DNA of 5,871 bases from Pseudomonadota bacterium (GTDB taxonomy: Bacteria; Pseudomonadota; Gammaproteobacteria; Burkholderiales; Burkholderiaceae_C). Location: the NCBI GenBank assembly GCA_023460715.1, contig JAEWPH010000011.1, positions 1 through 5,871 of the forward strand, given 5' to 3'. Both the position numbers and the translations under genes were made by a program. This document shows, piece after piece, positions 1 to 5,769 of the stretch (position 1 is the stretch's first letter; each line of letters begins with the position of its first letter). The notes below the pieces were generated by a model, which was not told where the DNA came from, did not search any database, and was given only the letters and a program-made list of their open reading frames with translations.

Positions 1-15
1 GGCGATGCCGCGGCG

Positions 16-1875
16 TCAGCGCAGGGCGCGCAGTTCGCTGCCGGGGGCACCCAATGCCGGCCGCACCGCTGCCGCCCCGTGGGCCTCCAGCTTGAAGCCG
101 GCGACGACTTCCGCCAGGTGCGCGGCCTGCTGCTGCAGCGACTGGGCGGCGGCGGTGGCCTGCTCCACCAGCGCGGCGTTCTGCTGTGTGGCCTGGTCCA
201 TCTGCGTCACCGCGCCGCCGATCTCGGCGATGCCGGTGCTCTGCTCCTGGCTGGCGTTGCTGATCTCGGCCACGATGGTGGTCACCTGCCGCACGCTGTC
301 CACCACCTTCTCCATGGTGGCTCCCGCGTCCTGCACCAGGCGGCTGCCGGCGTTCACCTGCTGCACCGATGCGTCGATCAGCGCCTTGATCTCCTTGGCG
401 GCGGTGGCGCTGCGCTGGGCCAGCGTGCGCACTTCGCTCGCCACCACGGCGAAGCCCCGGCCCTGCTCGCCTGCGCGGGCCGCTTCCACGGCGGCGTTCA
501 GCGCCAGGATGTTGGTCTGGAAGGCGATGCCGTCGATGACGCCGATGATGTCCGCGATCTTGCGCGACGAGGTCTCGATGCCGCCCATGGTCTGCACCAC
601 CTGGCCGACCACCGTGCCGCCGTGCGTGGCGATGTCGGAGGCGCCCGTGGCCAGCTGGTTGGCCTGGCGCGCGTTCTCGGCGTTCTGCTGCACCGTGGCC
701 GTCAGCTGCTCCATGGCGGCGGCGGTTTCTTCCAGCGAGCTGGCCTGCTGCTCGGTGCGCCCGGACAGGTCCTGGTTGCCGCTGGCGATCTCGGTGCTGG
801 CCACGCGCACCGATTCGGACGAATCGCGGATCTGCACCAGCACCGCGGCGATCTTGTCCACGAACTGGTTGAACGCCCGGGCGATCTGCGTCAGCTCGTC
901 GCTGCCGTGGGTGGACAGGCGGCGCGTCAGGTCGCCGTCGCCCGAGGCGATGTCGTCCAGCGCGTCGCGCACCAGGGCGAGGCGGCGCAGCGAGCGGGCA
1001 ATGGCCGCGCCCAGCACCAGGATCGCGAGGGTCAGCGATACCACCACGGTGATCGCCGACACCTTGAGCAGCGTGCCGATGGAGGCCAGCGCCTGCCCGC
1101 GGTGTACGGCGGTCACCAACTGCCAGTCGGTGCCCGGCACGGTGTGGCTGTAGAGCAGGTAGTCGGTGCCGTTGATGTCCGTGCGCATGCCGGTGGTGGC
1201 CTGTTCCAGCTCGCGCATGGCGGCAGGCTGCAGATTGGGCGACAGGGTGGACACGGGCTTGAGCGTCAGCGCGGTGTCGGGGTGCGTCACGATGGCGCCG
1301 GCCTGGTTGGCCAGGAAGGCGAAGCTGTCGGGCGTGGGGCGGATGGACGCCACGGTGCGCACCACGGTGGTCAGCAGTACGTCGGTGCCGACGACCGCGG
1401 TGGGGTTGCCCGCCGGGCCGACCGGCTCGGCGAAGGTCACGCCGACTTCGGGCGGCGAGGTGAACAGGTAGGGCGCGGTCACGATGGGCTTGCCCTCCTG
1501 CACGGCCTGCTTGTACCAGGGGCGCGAGGTCACGTCGTAGCTGTCCGGCATGGGGTTCAGGAACAGCGTGCGCTTGTCCGGGAACCCCACGTAGGCATCG
1601 GAGAAGCCGCCGCCGTCGCGCAGGGCCTGCAGCACGCCGCGCGGATCCGGCTGGTCGATCGCCAGCGTCAGCGTGTGGGTCAGCAGGCGTTTGGATTCGA
1701 CCCAGTCGCCCAGCGCGCGGCCCTGCGCGGCCACCAGCTGGCGGCTCTGTGCGTCCACTGTGGACTGGACGTGGCCGCGAACAGTCAGGAAGTTGGCCGT
1801 GGCCAGCGCCAGCATGGCCACGGTAACGATCGCAACGCTGAGCGCAATGAGGCGAGCGCGAAGGGTAAGGGACAT
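16..1875 (-). CDS. Methyl-accepting chemotaxis protein with periplasmic dCache sensor domain
   Basis: Complete 619-residue inner-membrane chemoreceptor that would signal ligand binding to CheA/CheW and the flagellar motor. Seen in order: a short basic N-terminus, TM1 (about residues 8-31), a periplasmic dCache domain (about 35-265), TM2 (about 271-295), HAMP (about 290-345) and a long coiled-coil signalling domain (about 350-600). The conserved hairpin tip is near 462-485 ([19 protein letters not shown]). Glu/Gln-rich adaptation helices lie around 375-400 and 540-575. The sensor has Y113, R118, W120, Y121 and D165, spaced as in amino-acid-binding dCache domains. No C-terminal NWETF-like CheR tether is present; the protein ends in GSELRALR. 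The ATG start is supported by AGGAG seven bases upstream. It is transcribed divergently from the methyltransferase gene. Family certain; ligand inferred. Confidence 0.96.
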   Translation of the reverse strand: MSLTLRARLIALSVAIVTVAMLALATANFLTVRGHVQSTVDAQSRQLVAAQGRALGDWVESKRLLTHTLTLAIDQPDPRGVLQALRDGGGFSDAYVGFPDKRTLFLNPMPDSYDVTSRPWYKQAVQEGKPIVTAPYLFTSPPEVGVTFAEPVGPAGNPTAVVGTDVLLTTVVRTVASIRPTPDSFAFLANQAGAIVTHPDTALTLKPVSTLSPNLQPAAMRELEQATTGMRTDINGTDYLLYSHTVPGTDWQLVTAVHRGQALASIGTLLKVSAITVVVSLTLAILVLGAAIARSLRRLALVRDALDDIASGDGDLTRRLSTHGSDELTQIARAFNQFVDKIAAVLVQIRDSSESVRVASTEIASGNQDLSGRTEQQASSLEETAAAMEQLTATVQQNAENARQANQLATGASDIATHGGTVVGQVVQTMGGIETSSRKIADIIGVIDGIAFQTNILALNAAVEAARAGEQGRGFAVVASEVRTLAQRSATAAKEIKALIDASVQQVNAGSRLVQDAGATMEKVVDSVRQVTTIVAEISNASQEQSTGIAEIGGAVTQMDQATQQNAALVEQATAAAQSLQQQAAHLAEVVAGFKLEAHGAAAVRPALGAPGSELRALR

Positions 1876-1882
1876 GGTGGGG

Positions 1883-1896
1883 CTCCTGTCGACAGG
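1883..1896 (-). promoter_or_regulatory. Chemoreceptor ribosome binding site overlapping a 12-base perfect palindrome
   Basis: On the minus strand AGGAG (complement of 1883-1887) lies seven bases before the chemoreceptor ATG and fixes that start. Its upstream bases are part of the perfect palindrome CCTGTCGACAGG (1885-1896). This could be a protein-binding site, or in RNA a weak four-pair hairpin touching the ribosome binding site. The ribosome binding site is well supported. Any regulatory role of the palindrome is speculative, since it contains a SalI-type hexamer and such short palindromes occur by chance in GC-rich DNA. Confidence 0.6.
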
Positions 1897-1909
1897 TCGT
1901 TACCCATTG

Positions 1910-1938
1910 TTGCATCGAAGCGTGCCGCGGTGTGAAAT
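1910..1938 (+). promoter_or_regulatory. Weak sigma-70-like promoter candidate for the methyltransferase operon
   Basis: TTGCAT (1910-1915) and TGAAAT (1933-1938) are 17 bases apart in the 123-base spacer between the divergent chemoreceptor and methyltransferase genes. The match is 3 of 6 and 4 of 6 to the -35 and -10 consensus, so this is a best guess. It would give a leader of roughly 50 bases. A second possible -10, TATCCT at 1980-1985, has no convincing -35 partner. No convincing promoter for the chemoreceptor was found on the other strand. Confidence 0.25.
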
Positions 1939-1998
1939 TCAGCCACGCCGCGGACGTGGATGCGGCGGACCGCAGCGCGTATCCTCGGGGGCTTCCCT

Positions 1999-3273
1999 AT
2001 GAACCAACTTCAACTCTTTCTGCCCTGCGCCGCCGGCGTGGAGGGCTACCTGGCGGACGAAGTCCACCAGATCACCGGGCTGACCGGCCACGACCTGCTC
2101 ACCGGCCGGGGCGGCGTGCTGCTTCGCGCCTCCTGGCGCGACGCGTTGCTGCTCAACCTGTACAGCCGCCTGGCCCAGCGCGTGCTGGTGCAGGTGGGCC
2201 AGCGCATGTACCGCAGCGAGAACGATCTCTACGGCATGGCCAGCGATGTCGCCTGGGAGATCTGGTTCACCACGCGCCAGAGCTTCAAGATCGAAGTGAC
2301 GGCCCAGCACAGCCCGCTCACCAGCCTGAACTTCGCCGCGCTGAAGGTGAAGGATGCCGTGGCCGACCGCTTCCGCCACAAGAGCGGCGCCCGCCCCGAT
2401 GTGGACACGCAGTGGCCCGACGTGCGCATCCACATGCACCTGACGACCGACGAGGCCACGCTGTACATCGACACCTCGGGCGAGGCGCTGTTCAAGCGCG
2501 GCTGGCGCGAGGACAAGGGCGACGCGCCCCTGAAGGAAACGCTGGCCGCGGCCATGATCGCCGCCAGCGGCTGGGATCCGCACGGCGACGACCCCCAGCC
2601 CCTGTACGACCCCTGCTGCGGCAGCGGCACCATTGCCATCGAGGCCGCCCAGATCGCCTGCTGCATCCCGTCGGGCATGCGCCGGCGCTTCGCGTTCGAG
2701 AAGATGCTGCCATTCCAGGCGCATGTCTGGTCTGCTATCAAAGAAGAAGCTGCCAGCGCAATAAAGGCAAGCGCTGTGCCCATTTTTGGCAGTGATGTTT
2801 CGCACCGCATGGTGGACTTTGCCCAGCGCAATGCCGAGCGCGCGGGCGTGGCCCAGGCCGTGCAGCTGCGCGGCGGCGACGCGCTGCAGCGCATGCCGCC
2901 CAGCGAGCAGCCCGGCGTGATGCTGCTGAACCCGCCCTATGGCGAGCGCATCGCCGCCGCCGGCAGCGCCGGCCGCAATTCCGCCGAGCGCATGGGCCAG
3001 GTGGAACGCGCCGGCCGCGAGACCGCGCAGACCGAGGACGGCGGCGAGTTCTTCAGCCAGCTCGCGTCGCACTGGAAGAAGAATTACAGCGGCTGGACGG
3101 CGTGGATGCTGACCCCCGACCTCAAGCTGCCCGGCAAGATGCGCCTGAAGGAGACGCGCCGCGTACCGATGTGGAACGGCCCCATCGAATGCCGCATGTT
3201 CCGCTTCGACATGGTCAAGGGCGCCCTGCGTGAGCGCGCGCCCAAGGGCTCGACCGAAGGCGGCGGCGCATGA
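1999..3273 (+). CDS. rlmL: THUMP-domain SAM-dependent 23S rRNA guanine-N2 methyltransferase (RlmL type)
   Basis: Predicted 424-residue cytoplasmic enzyme transferring methyl from S-adenosylmethionine to a guanine N2 of 23S rRNA; the E. coli homologue makes m2G2445. Seen: an N-terminal RNA-binding THUMP region (about 45-157), then a Rossmann methyltransferase domain with SAM motif I DPCCGSGT (204-211), the GSD acidic motif (264-266) and catalytic NPPYGER (311-317). The family-typical WNGPIECRMF is at 392-401. It is colinear with the first half of E. coli RlmKL and lacks the C-terminal RlmK half. The start at 1999 is preferred over the in-frame ATG at 1960 because homology begins at MNQLQLFLPC and a G-run (1987-1991) precedes it. 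Residues about 245-263 are encoded by a repeat-like AT-richer segment. The last bases overlap the PIN gene (ATGA). The exact rRNA target is inferred. Confidence 0.93.
   Translation: MNQLQLFLPCAAGVEGYLADEVHQITGLTGHDLLTGRGGVLLRASWRDALLLNLYSRLAQRVLVQVGQRMYRSENDLYGMASDVAWEIWFTTRQSFKIEVTAQHSPLTSLNFAALKVKDAVADRFRHKSGARPDVDTQWPDVRIHMHLTTDEATLYIDTSGEALFKRGWREDKGDAPLKETLAAAMIAASGWDPHGDDPQPLYDPCCGSGTIAIEAAQIACCIPSGMRRRFAFEKMLPFQAHVWSAIKEEAASAIKASAVPIFGSDVSHRMVDFAQRNAERAGVAQAVQLRGGDALQRMPPSEQPGVMLLNPPYGERIAAAGSAGRNSAERMGQVERAGRETAQTEDGGEFFSQLASHWKKNYSGWTAWMLTPDLKLPGKMRLKETRRVPMWNGPIECRMFRFDMVKGALRERAPKGSTEGGGA
2732..2788 (+). repeat. Comamonadaceae-type short dispersed repeat embedded in frame in the methyltransferase gene
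   Basis: The segment starts GCTATCAAAGAAGAAGC and contains GCCAGCGC, an 11-base spacer and GCGCTG, then ends in CCCATTTTTGG. CAGCGC (2754-2759) pairs with GCGCTG (2771-2776) as a six-pair stem. This layout (GCTATCAAA, AGCTGCCAGCGC, spacer, AAGCGCT, ATTTTT) matches a small dispersed repeat I remember as abundant between genes in Acidovorax-like genomes. Bases 2731-2790 are 50% G+C, against about two thirds in the flanks, and use codons rare in the rest of the gene (ATA, AAA, TTT). It reads through without a stop and encodes SAIKEEAASAIKASAVPIF. The family match is from memory, not an alignment. Confidence 0.6.
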
Positions 3274-3758
3274 AGGTGGAGCTGCGCCTGCCGGCCACGG
3301 CCGGCGCTCAGGAGCCTGTGCGCCCGGTGGTGGTGGACACCAACGTGGCGCTCGACCTGCTGGTCTTTTCCGACCCCCGCACCGCGCCGCTGCGCCAGTT
3401 GCTCGCCGAAGGCCGCCTGGCCTGGATCGCCACGCAGATCATGCGCGACGAACTGGAGCGCGTGCTGGCCTACACGCACATCGTCGAGCGCATGAATTTC
3501 TACCGCGTCAGCGCCGCCCAGGTGCTGGCCGCATTCGACGCCCAGGCGCGCCTGGTGGACATCGCGCCCAAGGTCGCCTACGTGTGCAAAGACGCAGACG
3601 ACCAGAAGTTCATCGACCTGGCCGCCGAGCACGCCGCCATTCTGCTCAGCAAGGACAAGGCCGTGATCTGCATGCGCAAGCGGTTGATGAACCTGGGCGC
3701 GGATGTGGCGACGGCGTTGGTGCTGGAGGTTGCCTCCGACGAGGCGGTCCACGCCTAA
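3270..3758 (+). CDS. PIN-domain putative ribonuclease (PIN-family toxin-like protein)
   Basis: Complete 162-residue cytoplasmic protein of the COG1569/TIGR00305-type PIN family, usually labelled putative toxin component; PIN domains are Mg2+-dependent RNases. Acidic metal-site residues are visible: D23 in VVVDTNVALDL, E61 or E63 in MRDELERVL, D108/D110/D111 in CKDADDQKF, and D129 in LLSKDKAV. About 18 extra residues precede the core. The start ATG overlaps the methyltransferase stop (ATGA), which implies translational coupling. No small antitoxin gene lies on either side: upstream is the methyltransferase and downstream a convergent LysR gene. Pairing with an RNA-modifying enzyme suggests an RNA-processing role as plausibly as a toxin role; that is inference. 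The fold is secure, the function is not. Its TAA overlaps the LysR stop codon. Confidence 0.88.
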   Translation: MKVELRLPATAGAQEPVRPVVVDTNVALDLLVFSDPRTAPLRQLLAEGRLAWIATQIMRDELERVLAYTHIVERMNFYRVSAAQVLAAFDAQARLVDIAPKVAYVCKDADDQKFIDLAAEHAAILLSKDKAVICMRKRLMNLGADVATALVLEVASDEAVHA

Positions 3759-4687
3759 ACGGCAGTGCGGGGAGTGTGGGCTGCTGTGTCCGCAGCGCTG
3801 CCGAACGGCTGCTGCTGCAGCACGCCACGCACCCGCGTGGCTACCGGGTGACGGCTCTCGCGCCGCCAAGCCAGGTGCAGTTCGGCATGCAGGCCGGCCG
3901 GGTCCTGCAACGGGCGGTACGCCACCTGCGCAAAACCCAGGCGCGTGGCGGACTGCGGCACCAGCGCCGCACCCCAGCCGGCGTCCACCAAGGACAGGAT
4001 CGAATGCGTGTGGCTCACGGTGAGCACCGTGTCGGGCGCCACTCCCTCGGCGCGCAGGCGCCCGGCGATCAGTTCGTAGATGTAGCGCGTTTCTGAGGGG
4101 CAGTACTCGATGAAGCGCTGGCCCTGCAGCGCGGTGAGTGGCACCGACTCGGCACCGGCCAGGGGGTGGCTGGCGGGAACGGCCAGCAGCAGGGGCTCCT
4201 GCAGCAGCGGCGCCGAGTCTGCGAACGGACGTGGCGCGAACGGGCGCACCAGCCCCAGGTCGATGCGGTCGCCCGCCAGCGCGTCCAGCTGGTCGAAGGT
4301 CTGCATCTCGCGCAGCACCACGTGCACGTCGGGCAGGTGCTGGCGGATGCGCGCCAACGCCTGCGGCAGCACGGCCAGGCCGGCCGCGGCGATGTAGCCC
4401 AGCGTGACGCTGCCGGCGTCGGCCTGCATGGCGCGGCGCGCGGCCAGCGTGGCGGCCTGGCTGCGGCGCAGGATGTCCTCGGCCTCGCGCAGGAAGATGG
4501 TGCCGGCCGGCGTGAGCCGCACCGCGCCGCCCGAGCGGTCGAGCAACTGCACGCCCACCTCGTGCTCCAGCAGCTGGATCTGCCGCGTGAGGGGTGGCTG
4601 CGTCATGTGCAGCAGGGCGGCGGCGCGCCCGAAGTGAAGCTCGGTGGCGACGGCCACGAAACACCGCAGTTGGGAAAGCTGGAACAC
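3755..4687 (-). CDS. LysR-type transcriptional regulator
   Basis: Complete 310-residue regulator that would bind DNA as a tetramer and respond to a small effector. Seen: an N-terminal winged helix-turn-helix (about residues 5-62) with recognition helix around TQPPLTRQIQLLE (29-41), a linker helix (about 65-90) and a periplasmic-binding-protein-like effector domain (about 92-290). The HTH resembles the BenM/CatR branch (LHFGRAA...QPPLTRQI). The start is GTG at 4687, because no in-frame ATG gives a full HTH, and no clear Shine-Dalgarno precedes it. It is divergent from the DapA-family gene 109 bases away, the standard arrangement for a LysR regulator controlling its neighbour and itself. The effector is probably the substrate or product of that enzyme (inferred). 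The tail after about residue 292 is low-complexity. The stop TAG overlaps the PIN gene stop. Confidence 0.95.
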   Translation of the reverse strand: MFQLSQLRCFVAVATELHFGRAAALLHMTQPPLTRQIQLLEHEVGVQLLDRSGGAVRLTPAGTIFLREAEDILRRSQAATLAARRAMQADAGSVTLGYIAAAGLAVLPQALARIRQHLPDVHVVLREMQTFDQLDALAGDRIDLGLVRPFAPRPFADSAPLLQEPLLLAVPASHPLAGAESVPLTALQGQRFIEYCPSETRYIYELIAGRLRAEGVAPDTVLTVSHTHSILSLVDAGWGAALVPQSATRLGFAQVAYRPLQDPAGLHAELHLAWRRESRHPVATRVRGVLQQQPFGSAADTAAHTPRTAV

Positions 4688-4698
4688 GGCAGGGGCCC

Positions 4699-4713
4699 AT
4701 TCAATTCTTGTAT
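4699..4713. promoter_or_regulatory. Predicted LysR recognition site (T-N11-A, ATTC-N7-GTAT)
   Basis: ATTCAATTCTTGTAT is an imperfect dyad (CAA-N3-TTG inside AT...AT) with the T-N11-A core at T4700/A4712. It differs at one base from ATAC-N7-GTAT, which I recall for BenM/CatM-like regulators. It lies 12 bases before the regulator's start codon and about 64 bases upstream of the transcription start inferred for the enzyme gene. That is the usual place for the high-affinity LysR site. It would allow activation of the enzyme gene and autorepression. The site is seen in the sequence; function is inferred. Confidence 0.55.
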
Positions 4714-4721
4714 GGCGCCAT
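4712..4721. repeat. 10-base perfect palindrome next to the LysR site
   Basis: ATGGCGCCAT is self-complementary and abuts the predicted LysR recognition site, overlapping it by two bases. GGCGCC recurs at 4740-4745. It may extend the operator or be a chance GC-rich palindrome. Confidence 0.4.
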
Positions 4722-4755
4722 CGCCTGTTTGGATTGGACGGCGCCTGTCTCGATT
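4722..4755 (+). repeat. 20-base-phased direct repeat in the divergent control region
   Basis: CGCCTGTTTGGATT (4722-4735) and CGCCTGTCTCGATT (4742-4755) agree at 12 of 14 positions and are offset by 20 bases, about two helical turns. They lie between the predicted LysR recognition site and the candidate -10 of the enzyme gene, where the activation subsites of LysR regulators normally fall. They could be regulator subsites or the site of another factor. Confidence 0.4.
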
Positions 4756-4763
4756 TCTAGAGT
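4734..4763 (+). promoter_or_regulatory. Candidate promoter of the DapA-family enzyme gene
   Basis: TTGGAC (4734-4739) and TAGAGT (4758-4763) are 18 bases apart and give an inferred start of transcription near 4770. The poor -35 and long spacer suit an activator-dependent promoter, and this position puts the LysR site at about -64. Each hexamer is a weak match (3 of 6 and 4 of 6). There is no clear Shine-Dalgarno before the ATG at 4797. Confidence 0.35.
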
Positions 4764-4796
4764 AGCAGCTTCATTCCACTGCATTGCCCTCCGATC

Positions 4797-5714
4797 ATGG
4801 CCTCTTTTTCGCAACCGGCGCTGCGCGAAGCGCTCAACGGCATCTCCGGCATCCTCGTCACGCCCTTCGACGCGCAGGACCAGGTGGTGGCCGCACCGCT
4901 GCAACCCATCGTGGACCGGGCCGTGGCGGCCGGCGTGCAGGTGCTGGTGGCCAACGGCAATACCAGCGAGTTCTACGGCCTGCAGGCCAGCGAGGCCGAG
5001 CGCGGCGTGCACCTGTCTGCGCAGTGCATCGCGGGGCGTGTGCCCCTGGTGGCCGGCGTGGGCCGCAGCGTGCACGAGGCCTGCGCGCTGGCCCGCGTGT
5101 CGCGCGATGCCGGGGCGGACGCGCTGATGGTGCACCAGCCGCCGGATCCGTTCGTGGCCCCGCGCGGCGTGGAGGACTATGTGCGCCGCATCGCCGACGC
5201 GGCGGGCGACCTTCCACTGGTGCTGTACCTGCGCAACGAGAACATCGGCCTGCCGGCCATCGAGGCGCTGTGCCGCATCCCGCAGGTGATGGGCATCAAG
5301 TGGGCCTCGCCCACGCCGCTGGTGCTGGCCGCCGCCATGCGCCGCGTGGCGGACCGGCAGCTGGCCTGGGTGGGTGGCCTGGCCGAGGTCTGGGCCGCAC
5401 CGTTCTACGCAGTGGGCGCGCGGGGCTTCACCTCGGGGCTGATCAACGTGCTGCCGGAACGCTCCGTCGCCATCTACAACGCGCTCGAGGCGGCCGACTA
5501 TCCGCTCGCCATGCGCCTGGTGGACGAGATGCTGCCGTTCGAGGAACTGCGCGCGCAGGAGAACAACGGCACCAACGTCACCGTCGTCAAGACCGCCCTG
5601 CAGCTCATGGGCGACGACTGCGGCGCCACCCGCCCGCCATCGGCCTGGCCGCTGGCCGACGGCCCTGCGCAGCAGCTGCGCGCGCTGCTGCAGGGCTGGA
5701 ACCTGCTGCGCTGA
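4797..5714 (+). CDS. Dihydrodipicolinate synthase (DapA) superfamily aldolase/dehydratase, likely catabolic
   Basis: Complete 305-residue (beta/alpha)8-barrel enzyme of the class I, Schiff-base-forming DapA/NAL superfamily, cytoplasmic. Seen: the strand-1 opening GISGILVTPFD (15-25), GNTSEF (54-59) at the place of DapA's GTTGE, Y144 in LVLYLRN as the proton-relay tyrosine, and Schiff-base K168 in VMGIKWASP. The segment MVHQPPDPF (111-119) replaces DapA's TPYYN, so the second triad tyrosine is missing. This argues against lysine biosynthesis and for a sugar-acid or keto-acid dehydratase/aldolase; 5-dehydro-4-deoxyglucarate dehydratase is the closest named activity I can suggest. A divergent LysR gene and a downstream Bug-like binding protein support a catabolic role. 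The ATG at 4797 starts the only reading frame that gives the complete barrel. The substrate is unknown. Confidence 0.9.
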   Translation: MASFSQPALREALNGISGILVTPFDAQDQVVAAPLQPIVDRAVAAGVQVLVANGNTSEFYGLQASEAERGVHLSAQCIAGRVPLVAGVGRSVHEACALARVSRDAGADALMVHQPPDPFVAPRGVEDYVRRIADAAGDLPLVLYLRNENIGLPAIEALCRIPQVMGIKWASPTPLVLAAAMRRVADRQLAWVGGLAEVWAAPFYAVGARGFTSGLINVLPERSVAIYNALEAADYPLAMRLVDEMLPFEELRAQENNGTNVTVVKTALQLMGDDCGATRPPSAWPLADGPAQQLRALLQGWNLLR

Positions 5715-5769
5715 GGCGCTTCCCTTCTCCTCTCTTTCGCCTGTCCACAAGAACCATCGGAGACACGAC
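5715..5769 (+). promoter_or_regulatory. Short spacer with ribosome binding site of the downstream secreted protein
   Basis: The 55-base gap begins with a pyrimidine-rich run (about 5719-5740) and has no hairpin followed by a T-run. The upstream message therefore probably continues into the next gene. GGAGA (5759-5763) stands six bases before the ATG at 5770 and fixes that start. Confidence 0.6.

Noticed and set aside
1912..1926. Sigma-54-like promoter for the chemoreceptor on the minus strand (GGCACG...TGCAA)
   Set aside because: The GG and GC elements are 11 bases apart rather than the strict 10, and the -24 element begins CGG instead of TGG.
79..1935. Long open frame on the plus strand opposite the chemoreceptor
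   Set aside because: It is the GC-rich antisense shadow of the receptor: its composition is His/Gly/Arg/Ala-rich with no domain, while the minus-strand frame shows clear receptor motifs throughout.
1876..1998. Sigma-28 flagellar promoter before the chemoreceptor
   Set aside because: No TAAA followed at about 15 bases by a GCCGATAA-like element was found on the minus strand.
1960..1998. Earlier in-frame ATG at 1960 for the methyltransferase
   Set aside because: It would add 13 residues (MRRTAARILGGFP) not matched in the family, and the start at 1999 is followed at once by conserved THUMP-enzyme sequence.
3270..3758. Complete toxin-antitoxin system
   Set aside because: No small antitoxin-like frame with a ribosome binding site lies on either side of the PIN gene.
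3805..3825. GCTGCTGCAGC palindrome as a terminator between the convergent genes
   Set aside because: It lies inside the LysR coding sequence where it encodes a Gln run, and has no T-run after it.
3084..4700. 538-codon minus-strand open frame across the PIN and LysR genes
   Set aside because: Arg/Ala/Pro-rich frame-shifted shadow of the LysR gene and antisense of the PIN gene and methyltransferase end. No motif is visible and it has two real genes in competing frames.
4797..5714. Biosynthetic dapA (lysine pathway)
   Set aside because: The triad tyrosine region is replaced by HQPPDPF, and the neighbours are a LysR regulator and a binding protein rather than biosynthetic genes.
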